Source: an uncultured Caryophanales bacterium
GTDB lineage: Bacteria; Bacillota_I; Bacilli_A; RF39; UBA660
Assembly (NCBI GenBank): GCA_947065955.1
Contig: CAMSXY010000028.1
Span: 1-10,845 of the forward strand
Reading direction: 5' to 3'
Length of the DNA stretch: 10,845 nucleotides
Part shown: piece by piece, positions 1 to 6,023 of the stretch
Layout of the letters: each line of letters starts with the position of its first letter
How positions within the stretch are numbered: the first letter of the stretch is position 1
Position numbers and translations under genes: made by a program
The notes under the pieces: model-generated
Databases searched by the model: none
What the model was told of the DNA's origin: nothing
The model's input: only the letters and a program-made list of their open reading frames with translations

Positions 1-77
1 ATGTGATTACTTTGGTTAGATGGATTTTACACAAAGTTTTTTACACACTCAAATTGATGGATTTTCTTGGTATAAAA

Positions 78-369
78 TCAAATATTTATACAAGTTAATT
101 CCCTGAGATAATTCTCGTATTTTTGATTAGGGGAAATATATCCAATACTACTATGTATTCTAATATTGTTATACCATCCTTTAATTTCAGTATCTAATAA
201 ATTATTGGCTTCCTTAACTATTAGATTGACGAGTTAAATGATAGTAATATACAGAATGATGAATACCTAAACAATTACAAAGTAAACATACGTTAAATAC
301 ATTTTCATGTTGTTCAATAAATTTAATCTTGTCTTCTATTTTTGCGTGAATATGGCAATTGCTTTTTTT
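78..369 (-). pseudogene. IS3-family transposase OrfB with its DDE core deleted
   Basis: In the -1 frame after the slippery site the minus strand encodes the OrfB N-terminus, including KFIEQHENVFNVCLLCNCLG and HHSVYYYHL, the HTH region that precedes the integrase core. At about 214-226 this runs into TAA, and in another frame the C-terminal end of OrfB follows at once: LLDTEIKGWYNNIRIHSSIG then YISPNQKYENYL, ending at TGA 80-78. That WYN..R.H..IGY.SP block is diagnostic of the last ~50 residues of IS3 OrfB. The roughly 190 residues between the two pieces, carrying all three DDE catalytic residues, are missing, so an internal deletion has removed the active site. Confidence 0.7.
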
Positions 370-608
370 AATATTTCTAGTTCCTCCTTTGTTCGATTTA
401 ATTCTTTTTTCAATTTTGCAATTTTCCTATTATTAGTTACACTACCATCTTCTGTTTTTATTGGAGAGTATTCTTTTACCCATCAAAGAATCGCATTACT
501 TATGCCATATTCACGTACTATAACACTCGCAGCTTTGCTTTTTTTGTTATATAACTCGACTATCATTTTTTTAAAATCTTCATCATATCTTTTCTTTCGT
601 TTTTCCAC
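336..608 (-). pseudogene. IS3-family transposase OrfA (HTH), interrupted by a stop codon
   Basis: Reading on the minus strand from a GTG at 608, preceded by a GAGAGGAG ribosome binding site, the frame encodes about 90 residues. It starts EKRKKRYDEDFKKMIVELY, continues through REYGISNAIL, then meets an in-frame TGA at 485-483 (codon 42), directly before WVKEYSPI. The C-terminal part is a leucine-zipper-like coiled coil (KIAKLKKELNRTKEELEILK) ending at TAG 338-336. This is the standard layout of IS3 OrfA: a helix-turn-helix that binds the IS ends followed by a dimerising zipper. The sequence around the stop is also about one codon shorter than usual, so small deletions as well as a nonsense change are likely. 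Confidence 0.7.
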
Positions 609-705
609 TATAGACACTCCTCTCAATGTTTTTAATTTTATCACATTGTCTAACTTCTTGTGCCTATATATTATCCTAACACCAGTAAAACTATTGTATT
701 TTAGT

Positions 706-723
706 TATAATATAATATATACT
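706..723 (+). promoter_or_regulatory. AT-rich -10-like elements before the decayed gene at 740
   Basis: Overlapping TATAAT hexamers occur at 706-711 and 711-716, with TATACT at 718-723. TTGTAT at 694-699 could be a -35 for the last, with an 18 bp spacer. In such AT-rich DNA this is weak evidence. It would drive the degenerate gene that follows. Confidence 0.25.
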
Positions 724-739
724 ATAGTTAAGGACTTTT

Positions 740-1233
740 AGGAACAAAAAAGATATTTTTATCGATCTTATTTTTGTTATTTTGACAGTAGGATTGTTAT
801 ATTTATTTTTTAGTAATAGCATGTTAAAAAAGGATAATAAAACCTTAATAGCAAAATTAGATAATATGATTACTAACATGAGTGCATTGCAAGATAGGAT
901 TGTTTATTTGGAAAAATACATTGCCGAATTAAAATAATTTGAAAGATTCAATTCCTAATAGCAGAAGTTATAAATTTATAAAAAAAACTTAAAGTATATT
1001 GAAACGATTGATTATACCAGACAGAAAAATGAAAAATTTGCTGTATTTTTCCAATTTTAGGGGACATATTCAATAATTATTCATTTGATAAATGAAATTA
1101 AAGATTTAAAAAATGTTTATTATGATATTAAATTTTTTGATTTGAAACCTAAAGATAATTATAAAAAATATTATTTGAATTTAGTGTAGTTTCTTTAACT
1201 AAAACAGATAAAGTCGGTCTAAATCAAGTTTAA
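740..1233 (+). pseudogene. Degenerate gene for a membrane-anchored coiled-coil protein (faintly PilO-like)
   Basis: A coherent protein can be pieced together from three frames. The first part (740-937) gives NKKDIFIDLIFVILTVGLLY plus FF, a clear membrane segment, then a coiled coil ending LQDRIVYLEKYIAELK. It continues in another frame (939-987, SIPNSRSYKFIKK), changes frame at a run of eight A (980-987), and reads KYIETIDYTRQKNEKFAVFF with an in-frame TAG at 1058-1060. It goes on as HLINEIKDLKNVYYDIKFFD until TAG 1187, where a frame change gives VVSLTKTDKVGLNQ and TAA 1231-1233. An AAGGA site (730-734) sits five bases before AGG 740, exactly where ATG is expected, so the start codon looks mutated. 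One membrane helix, a coiled coil and a GTYS..I..LINEI-like domain recall PilO of type IV pilus assembly, but this identity is tentative. No pilus genes are visible nearby. Confidence 0.5.
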
Positions 1234-1256
1234 GAGAGTTGTCAATAGAAATTTTA

Positions 1257-1286
1257 TTGAGAAAGGTGGTGAAATCAGATTATAGT
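1257..1286 (+). promoter_or_regulatory. Possible sigma-A promoter for the gene at 1343
   Basis: TTGAGA at 1257-1262 and TATAGT at 1281-1286 are separated by 18 bp. Transcription would start near 1293, at the edge of the 14 bp tandem repeat that precedes the gene. The match is moderate only. Confidence 0.35.
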
Positions 1287-1294
1287 TTAATGCG

Positions 1295-1319
1295 GTATGT
1301 TGTAAGTTGTATGTTGTAA
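1295..1319 (+). repeat. Tandem direct repeat GTATGTTGTAA x2
   Basis: The 11-mer GTATGTTGTAA occurs at 1295-1305 and again at 1309-1319, separated by GTT (14 bp period). It lies between the proposed -10 and the ribosome binding site of the gene at 1343. Paired direct repeats in such a place can be an operator, for example for a response regulator, but it may also be simple local duplication. Confidence 0.4.
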
Positions 1320-1342
1320 ATAGTAATATAGAGGAATTTAGT

Positions 1343-2434
1343 ATGAAAAAAAATATATATACTTGTTTATTAATACTTTTTTTTGTTGCTTTAATATTTA
1401 TATATTGTATATTAAGAGATTCATCTTCTAAACATAATGTTTTATCATATGACCTCAATAATAATATTTATAATAAATATGGTAAAACGTATCAGTATGA
1501 AATATACTATGTGGAGAATAATACTATATATGGGTCTATATATGATGATAGCAAGAGTGATATTTTATATTCTACTATTGATTTATTTCGGTATAGTCTT
1601 GATGATCAAACAATGTATTTTTTCCAAGTATTTCCAGAAAATATGGTTGTTGATTATTATATAAGTGATAATGTATTGTATTATTTATCATTAAATAGCC
1701 AAAATGATAATTATCAGTGGATGTTAACAGAATATAATTTTAGTGATGGAAATGAGATAATTCTTGATACTGGTATTATGAAGGATTCTATTAATTATCC
1801 AAATTTATATATTTATCAAGGAAATCCAATATTGACAATTATTTCTGATGTAGGAGAAATGCAAAGATTTAGTATTAAAAAATACGAAAACAATGAAAGC
1901 GTCGTGTTGTTTAAAAGTGAAGGTCATAAACAAAAAAGTATTGGAACAATTGCTTTCAATATGATTAATTTCAAAATGATAAATAATAAAATTTATTATA
2001 CAATGATTGAAGAAAATGACGTTCAAGTACTGTATGAATATGATTTAAATTATGGCAAAATAGAGAGAAAGTATATAAATGATAATTCTAAATTATATAT
2101 CCAAAATTATCATTTTAAAGATGAATTTAACTATTACATATTGCTTGCTAATCGACAAAATTTTGAAGATTCTACTATGATTGTCAGTTACAATGGAAAT
2201 AATAAAATAATAAAAACAGGTATTAATACATTTGGTAAAAGGCTAAATGATAATGAATTATTATTTCATAACGATGGAAATGTGTGGAAAAAGTTGAATT
2301 TTGATAGTGGTACACTTGATATTATTCATGTATTAGATTTTAGTGTGTATCCAAACTATTATATTATTGACGTAAATAAAATCTTAGTTAGATCAATTGA
2401 TAGTGATAATTTGTTTGTGATTTATGTAAATTAG
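1343..2434 (+). CDS. Membrane-anchored exported protein of unknown function (possible beta-propeller)
   Basis: The ATG at 1343 is chosen because GAGG (1331-1334) lies eight bases upstream; the frame is open further upstream but without a ribosome binding site. The 363-residue product starts MKKNIYTCLLILFFVALIFI, a basic end plus one hydrophobic segment (about residues 5-23). There is no lipobox (FIYC is not L-x-[GA]-C), so it is probably anchored by that helix with the rest outside the cell. The remainder is rich in Tyr, Asn and Asp, with recurrent short strands such as NTIYGSIYDD, NVLYYLSL, NKIYYTMIEE and NELLFHNDGN. Such hydrophobic-aromatic strands alternating with polar turns are usual in DUF5050-like or other beta-propeller exported proteins. 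I recognise no catalytic motif and no named family. It stands alone, ended by the terminator at 2441-2476, and its upstream neighbour is a ruined gene. Confidence 0.8.
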   Translation: MKKNIYTCLLILFFVALIFIYCILRDSSSKHNVLSYDLNNNIYNKYGKTYQYEIYYVENNTIYGSIYDDSKSDILYSTIDLFRYSLDDQTMYFFQVFPENMVVDYYISDNVLYYLSLNSQNDNYQWMLTEYNFSDGNEIILDTGIMKDSINYPNLYIYQGNPILTIISDVGEMQRFSIKKYENNESVVLFKSEGHKQKSIGTIAFNMINFKMINNKIYYTMIEENDVQVLYEYDLNYGKIERKYINDNSKLYIQNYHFKDEFNYYILLANRQNFEDSTMIVSYNGNNKIIKTGINTFGKRLNDNELLFHNDGNVWKKLNFDSGTLDIIHVLDFSVYPNYYIIDVNKILVRSIDSDNLFVIYVN

Positions 2435-2440
2435 TTTAAT

Positions 2441-2476
2441 AAAAAGACGTCAAATTGTCTATTTTGGCATCTTTTT
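2441..2476. terminator. Rho-independent terminator, probably bidirectional
   Basis: Arms AAAAAGACGTCAAA (2441-2454) and TTTGGCATCTTTTT (2463-2476) pair over 14 positions with one C-A mismatch and one T-G wobble, around an eight-base loop. Because the stem begins with an A run and ends with a T run, it can stop the gene at 1343 on the plus strand and also the XRE regulator arriving on the minus strand. Confidence 0.75.
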
Positions 2477-2534
2477 CACATACTATAATAGATTAACAAA
2501 GCGAGGGAAATATAGTTTTTTGATAATGATGTCA

Positions 2535-2568
2535 CATCAAGAACTTTTAGTTACCAGTATTCTTGATG
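2535..2568. repeat. 9 bp perfect inverted repeat with 16-base loop
   Basis: CATCAAGAA (2535-2543) and TTCTTGATG (2560-2568) are perfectly complementary. The structure lies in the 3' space between the convergent genes at 1343 and 2646. No T-run follows directly on either strand, so it is not a typical terminator. The rest of 2477-2645 shows no supported gene; a 20-codon frame at 2526-2588 lacks a proper ribosome binding site. Confidence 0.4.
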
Positions 2569-2645
2569 GAATGAGAAGGAAAAAATAAGTTATTTATGAT
2601 TTTTATCACTCTGTTAGTTGAATGGGGTTATTATAAAAAATGGAA

Positions 2646-3089
2646 TTAGCATTTTTTCTTTCTGCCTAAAAGTTGATCAATAGAAAAGGAATCATATATT
2701 TTTGTTAGATTAAATAAAAAAGAGGTTGGAATCAAATTTAAGGCATTTTCGTAGTGGGCGTAAGAGGCTTGTGTTGTATTAATTATTTTGGTCACAGAAT
2801 CTTGTGTTAAACTATGTTTTTTTCTAATCATTTTTAAGTTTTGAGCAATAATATGAATATCTATGGAAAGGGGTAAATATGATTCATCGTTATAATTAGT
2901 TAGACCAAAAAGATAATCTAAACTAAAATTGAAGTAATTTGCATACTCTACCAATCGTTCTAATGGAATCGTATCCTTTCCCGTTTCCCAACCAGAAACG
3001 GTCGAAAAATGTACGTGAAACAATTCAGCAATGTCTTTTTGCTTCAGTTCGAGAAATTCTCTACTTTTCTTAAAATTTTTGATAATCAT
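2646..3089 (-). CDS. XRE-family transcriptional regulator with two tandem HTH domains
   Basis: The 147-residue product starts at ATG 3089, preceded on the minus strand by AGGTGA seven bases upstream. Residues about 5-62 form one complete XRE/Cro-CI helix-turn-helix: KSREFLELKQKDIAELF, then VHFSTVSGWETGKDTIPLER, then YANYFNFSLDYLFGL, the usual linker into a dimer helix. Residues about 79-143 repeat the pattern: NLKMIRKKHSLTQDSVTKII, TTQASYAHYENALNLIP and LTKIYDSFSIDQLLG. Each half has the Q-x3-A/V...S-x2-YE/WE-x-G signature, although the second is less canonical. It should be a cytoplasmic DNA-binding repressor or activator. It is divergent from the secreted peptidase gene at 3762 with ~670 bp between them, so it may control that gene and itself. 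The single-chain double HTH suggests it could bind an asymmetric or direct-repeat site. Confidence 0.85.
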   Translation of the reverse strand: MIIKNFKKSREFLELKQKDIAELFHVHFSTVSGWETGKDTIPLERLVEYANYFNFSLDYLFGLTNYNDESYLPLSIDIHIIAQNLKMIRKKHSLTQDSVTKIINTTQASYAHYENALNLIPTSFLFNLTKIYDSFSIDQLLGRKKKC

Positions 3090-3171
3090 TAGAACTCACC
3101 TAATTTATTATTCCATGAACTAGGAATTTTATAACATTTTTAGGGGAAATAGAATGTTTTTTGATATATTG

Positions 3172-3199
3172 TGATAAAAAGTTACTTAAGTTGATAAAA
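3172..3199. promoter_or_regulatory. Candidate operator upstream of the XRE regulator
   Basis: TGATAAAA occurs at 3172-3179 and again at 3192-3199, a 20 bp period that puts both on one helix face. The 8 bp palindrome ACTTAAGT (3184-3191) lies between them. It is 80-110 bp before the regulator's start. Direct-repeat half sites would suit a tandem-HTH protein, but this is inference from position and symmetry only. Confidence 0.3.
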
Positions 3200-3495
3200 T
3201 TCGCAAAAAAAATATTGTATACTTCATTAGAAAATAGCAATACTACAGGGATTAATTATTGTGGGAAAATCACCAAACAATTTATATAAATCAGGTTTGA
3301 TATAAAATATAGCAATTTTTATAAGTAATGCTTATTAAAGATGCAATACTATGAGTGGTAAAAATACTATAAATTTGATATTATCAATTATGTAATTTGT
3401 GAATTATTTCAATCTTTAAGAGTGACAAAACGCCTTTTATAGGCTTATTATCAATGTTTTTCCTCATTTTTGTCCTGAATCTAATATGAAATAAA

Positions 3496-3524
3496 TTGAC
3501 AAAATATGATTAAAATGATATATT
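3496..3524 (+). promoter_or_regulatory. Sigma-A promoter, TTGACA-N17-TATATT
   Basis: A perfect -35 (TTGACA, 3496-3501) is followed after 17 bp by TATATT (3519-3524). Transcription would begin near 3531 and reach the peptidase gene at 3762 through a leader of about 230 bases. A second TTGACA (3568-3573) and overlapping TATAAT hexamers (3575-3580, 3584-3589) lie just downstream, but their spacing is wrong for pairing with each other. The remainder of 3090-3761 shows no supported intact gene; a start-less 40-codon open frame ending at 3683 is discussed in the findings. Confidence 0.55.
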
Positions 3525-3761
3525 TAAACTAGTAATCTCATAATTTAATATTATAGCATTTTTCTCATTGACATTATAATATATATAATAACGAGCAGTT
3601 TTGGTTACAAACTTGGTGCAATTTTTAGCACTACAGGAGTGATGTATGGACTGAATCGTTATTTTTTTATTTTACAATATTAAGAAGAGCAAACAATATA
3701 TGATGTAGATCATATTTACTAAATTATCTTAAAAACATTGCTAATGAGAAAGGAAAGGTTT

Positions 3762-4523
3762 ATGAAAAAAGTTATTATCGCATTATTATTGACAACACTA
3801 TTATTAGGAACAACTAAAGTATTTGCATTAGAAAATTTAAATGAAATTGATAATTATCTTCTTATCAATTCTGAGAGTAAAGAAAAATATGAATTAAATC
3901 AGCAAATTTCTGAACAACGATTAAATCAGATTAAATTGGACAGTAGTAATGGTATTATGCCTTCAGGTGGAGGATCGTTTATTTCATTGACATATCTTAC
4001 TGGAAAGGAATATCCTAATTATAGACAAGAAACGTCTTATTGGTGTGGACCTGCATCAATAAAACAGGCAGTGCAATGGATAAATAATACATCAAATTCT
4101 CAACAAGTATATGCAACAAGTATGGGTACTAATTCAAAAGAAGGATCTTATGTATGGAAAATGGCAAGAGAACTAAATAATAGACAGTCACAACATTCAT
4201 ATGTATATGTAGACATTTCTACTATGAATAATAAGCAAGACTTTTGGCTGATGGTGCAAAATGATATTTTGATGGAAAAAGTTCCTGCAATAGCACACGC
4301 TAAAACAAATATATTTTATATGTATAATGGTAAAAATTTAGGACACTATTTAACATTAACAGGATATTATGAAGATTACCTATCTTCTGAATTTAGTTAT
4401 TTTGAATATGTCGACAGCTATTATGCGGACTATGGTAGAGGAAGTGTATTTGGAACACATGAGGTTAATTTTTATGATTTATACAATTCATTACACAATA
4501 CGGGAAGATTTATGATTTGGTAA
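3762..4523 (+). CDS. Secreted C39-like (papain-fold) cysteine peptidase
   Basis: The start is ATG 3762, behind AAGGAAAGG, rather than an in-frame ATG eight codons earlier. The 253-residue product has a classical signal peptide (MKKVIIALLLTTLLLGTTKV, then FA; cleavage expected after Ala22). After a linker, the Peptidase_C39_2-type domain begins: YRQETSYWCGPASIKQAVQW, with oxyanion Gln89 and nucleophile Cys95. Next come GHYLTLTGYY, with the catalytic His195, and FEYVDSYY, with the orienting Asp218. All papain-type catalytic residues are therefore present. There is no ABC transporter part, so it is not a bacteriocin-processing exporter but a free secreted enzyme cutting an unknown peptide, protein or isopeptide bond outside the cell. 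It has its own promoter region and lies divergent to the tandem-HTH regulator; the gene at 4758 follows on the same strand. Confidence 0.85.
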   Translation: MKKVIIALLLTTLLLGTTKVFALENLNEIDNYLLINSESKEKYELNQQISEQRLNQIKLDSSNGIMPSGGGSFISLTYLTGKEYPNYRQETSYWCGPASIKQAVQWINNTSNSQQVYATSMGTNSKEGSYVWKMARELNNRQSQHSYVYVDISTMNNKQDFWLMVQNDILMEKVPAIAHAKTNIFYMYNGKNLGHYLTLTGYYEDYLSSEFSYFEYVDSYYADYGRGSVFGTHEVNFYDLYNSLHNTGRFMIW

Positions 4524-4530
4524 TTAGTAT

Positions 4531-4568
4531 ATAATAAAAGAAAAAATTATTAATTATTATTTTATTAT
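4531..4568 (+). terminator. Weak A/T-only hairpin after the C39 peptidase gene
   Basis: ATAATAAAA (4531-4539) and TTTTATTAT (4560-4568) are perfectly complementary with a 20-base loop. The stem contains no G-C pair, so termination would be inefficient and transcription may continue toward the gene at 4758. Confidence 0.25.
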
Positions 4569-4585
4569 CAATATGAAGGTGAAAA

Positions 4586-4740
4586 ATAGAAAATTTTAGA
4601 TTTAAAAAGTATGAAATTGACCTCAATCATGTTGATGTTAATTTAAAATCATTTTATTATTGTGTGGCAGAATTAAAAAATTAATTGAAAAAGAGTTGAT
4701 TTCAGGTAAAAAAACTTTCATATGAAAAATATAATCTAAT
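4586..4740 (+). pseudogene. Relic of a small gene between the C39 peptidase and the six-cysteine protein
   Basis: AAGGTGA (4576-4582) lies four bases before ATA 4586, which opens the frame ENFRFKKYEIDLNHVDVN...FYYCVAELKN and stops at TAA 4682-4684. A shift into the next frame gives IKKLIEKELISGKKT, and another gives LSYEKYNLIKCEVNYE. Read together, these make one sensible polar, helical small protein broken by frameshifts, with a lost start. The pattern (an acidic Y-E-I-[DE] start, then a lysine-rich helix) vaguely resembles the small ORF at 5895 that precedes the recombinase. It may be a decayed cousin, which would make this an older cassette boundary. The similarity is by eye and weak. Confidence 0.3.
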
Positions 4741-4757
4741 AAAATGTGAGGTGAACT

Positions 4758-5534
4758 ATGAAAAAAATTTTTTTACCAATTCTCTTGTTGTTAATATTTT
4801 TTATTTCTTTATCCATTATCCTATTTTTTGCGAATCAGAAAACGGAATATGAATTTTTATATGAAAATAAGAATTATAGTATAAAGATTCCCAAATATTC
4901 TTATTGGCTTAAAAATTCCGATCTTAATATAAATTTTAAAAGTTTTAGTACTATAGAACGGCTAAAACAATTTAAAGATCAATACTTAGAAAGTTTACAG
5001 TTATTAGATTGTAGTACAGAGGAAGCAAAGTATTATTATGATAAAAGTCAAAATATTACACTTTATAATTATAAAATTGTTAAAAAATTTCTAATTAATG
5101 ATATCCAGATAAATTATCACAATGGTCATTATTGTAACGATAAAGATGCCGAAGAATTGGAAAAACAGCTACAAGAATTAAATTTTACACTTGATGTAGA
5201 GCCAAGTCCAACCTGCGGAAAGTTAAAATTATTATATTCCAATGATTCATACGAGATATATGGTTATTGTATAGAAAATGCGAGTATAGAGGTTGATGGT
5301 AGTGATTTTACTTTGGAAACAGCGTTGACAAATAATTATGTTAGTATGGATAAAATAGTTAAAAAATTTGACTTTTCTAGTAAGTATGCTGAAGGAGTTA
5401 AAGAGATTTATGATAATGATGTACTATATTTGAATTTGGTATCTGGTATGATCGTTTGTGGTTTAAATGAACAAAATAAAAAGTATATTATTGGTAATGA
5501 GGATATGTTTTATAAGAGTGAATTATGCGGTTAG
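4758..5534 (+). CDS. Membrane-anchored exported protein with six cysteines, function unknown
   Basis: The start at ATG 4758 follows GAGGTGA with close spacing. The 258-residue product begins MKKIFLPILLLLIFFISLSI, a single membrane helix (about residues 4-24) acting as an uncleaved anchor; no lipobox is present. The outer part has six cysteines at about residues 85, 126, 153, 171, 234 and 257. An even number of Cys, all beyond the membrane helix, suggests disulfide bonds in an exported domain, which is uncommon in low-GC Gram-positive proteins. Features seen are a strand-rich start (YEFLYENKNYSIKIPKYSYW), an acidic helix near 130-141 (DAEELEKQLQEL), and a C-terminal NEDMFYKSELCG ending in Cys-Gly. 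I do not recognise the family. It follows the C39 peptidase in the same direction and ends before the strong terminator at 5625-5662, so the two may share a transcript. Confidence 0.8.
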   Translation: MKKIFLPILLLLIFFISLSIILFFANQKTEYEFLYENKNYSIKIPKYSYWLKNSDLNINFKSFSTIERLKQFKDQYLESLQLLDCSTEEAKYYYDKSQNITLYNYKIVKKFLINDIQINYHNGHYCNDKDAEELEKQLQELNFTLDVEPSPTCGKLKLLYSNDSYEIYGYCIENASIEVDGSDFTLETALTNNYVSMDKIVKKFDFSSKYAEGVKEIYDNDVLYLNLVSGMIVCGLNEQNKKYIIGNEDMFYKSELCG

Positions 5535-5624
5535 TTTTATGCTAATAATTATCATAAAATTTAAACGAATTTAGTGTTTTTAAGGAAACATAGTCATATT
5601 ATATAAAGAATAAATTAAAATAAT

Positions 5625-5668
5625 AAAGTCGCTATTTTTTAAAAGCCGAAAATAGCGATTTTTTTTTT
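5625..5668 (+). terminator. Strong rho-independent terminator after the six-cysteine protein
   Basis: TCGCTATTTT (5629-5638) pairs perfectly with AAAATAGCGA (5649-5658). The stem extends outward through a G-T wobble and A-T pairs, and ten T residues follow on the plus strand. This isolates the cargo genes from the recombinase cassette downstream. Confidence 0.9.
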
Positions 5669-5792
5669 AAAATTATTATAATGCATATAAATTTATCCAT
5701 TCCTATGTATTTGTTTTCAATTTTTACACCTTATTTGTTTATTTTAGAAATCTTGTTTTAGTAAATTTTAAAGTGAACTTGTTAATAAAAAG

Positions 5793-5820
5793 TAGACACT
5801 AAAAAAGTAAAAATTATACT
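5793..5820 (+). promoter_or_regulatory. Promoter of the recombinase cassette, TAGACA-N16-TATACT
   Basis: TAGACA (5793-5798) and TATACT (5815-5820) have a 16 bp spacer. The predicted start near 5827 gives a leader of about 70 bases containing two palindromes and the AAGGGGTGG ribosome binding site of the first small ORF. It is the only reasonable promoter between the terminator at 5625 and the cassette. Confidence 0.5.
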
Positions 5821-5846
5821 AAATTTTTGCTCAGGCCTCTTGATGA

Positions 5847-5860
5847 ATATTTGCAAATAT
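5847..5860. promoter_or_regulatory. 14 bp perfect palindrome ATATTTGCAAATAT, candidate operator
   Basis: The sequence is perfectly self-complementary. It sits just after the predicted transcription start and 35 bases before the first small ORF of the recombinase cassette. A second short palindrome, AGGCCT (5833-5838), lies next to it. The position fits an operator for a dimeric repressor keeping the recombinase off, possibly autoregulation by a cassette protein. Confidence 0.4.
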
Positions 5861-5894
5861 CAAAACATAATTTTTAGATGAAGGGGTGGCATTA

Positions 5895-6023
5895 ATGAAT
5901 TATGAATGGGAAATTGAAAATGTCAATTTAGATTTATATGAGTTTGAAGTTCTTCAACAAATCATCTGCAAAAAATTAGCAAATATACTAATTCAAAGTG
6001 AAGGGAAAAGTTGTACAGTTTGA
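5895..6023 (+). CDS. Small ORF 1 of the recombinase cassette (42 residues)
   Basis: The frame begins at ATG 5895, five bases after an excellent AAGGGGTGG site, and ends at TGA 6021-6023. It starts MNYEWEIENVNLDLYEFEVL and ends in a lysine-containing helix, ICKKLANILIQSEGKSCTV. The amphipathic pattern and acidic N-terminus suggest a small helical cytoplasmic protein. Its stop overlaps the TTG start of the next ORF, so the cassette is translationally coupled. Small proteins encoded beside serine integrases are often recombination directionality factors, though nothing in the sequence proves that here. SHOCT-like or other short accessory proteins also occur in front of recombinases. It could also be a truncated version of a longer protein. 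Confidence 0.6.
   Translation: MNYEWEIENVNLDLYEFEVLQQIICKKLANILIQSEGKSCTV

Larger units (their letters stand above)
1..668 (-). mobile_element. Decayed IS3-family insertion sequence (IS150-like)
   Basis: On the minus strand an orfA-like frame (608 to 336) is followed by an orfB-like frame, linked by an A AAA AAG slippery stretch (around 362-369) typical of IS3 -1 programmed frameshifting. The upstream end near 647-664 reads TGTCTAACTTCTTGTGCC, which resembles a worn version of the TGTCCAACTTTTGGGG-type terminal repeat of IS150-group elements. The other end is not clear; the first bases of the window may belong to it. The element is dead: orfA has an in-frame stop and orfB has lost its central catalytic part. 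Confidence 0.65.

Noticed and set aside
25..50. TTTTACACAAAGTTTTTTACACAC resembles an IS256-family end
   Set aside because: Suggestive of such terminal repeats, but only one end is visible and no IS256 transposase codons can be read, so it cannot be supported.
483..485. TGA in orfA read as tryptophan (mycoplasma code)
   Set aside because: All intact genes here use TGG for Trp and contain no in-frame TGA; TGA acts as stop for the small ORFs before the recombinase. The IS is decayed in other ways as well.
307..741. Plus-strand 144-codon hydrophobic open frame
   Set aside because: It lies antisense over the IS3 orfA/orfB remnants, and its Phe/Leu/Ser-rich composition is the complement of lysine/glutamate-rich transposase codons.
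1343..2434. Lipoprotein assignment
   Set aside because: A cysteine follows the hydrophobic segment (FIYC), but the residues do not fit a lipobox, so a membrane anchor is more likely.
3421..3480. GCCT/AGGC short hairpin near 3431-3444 as a terminator
   Set aside because: Only four to five paired bases and no T-run; likely chance in AT-rich sequence.
3762..4523. Bacteriocin-processing C39 ABC exporter
   Set aside because: There are no transmembrane exporter or ATP-binding parts. The protein has its own signal peptide and is only 253 residues, so it is a secreted C39-type peptidase.
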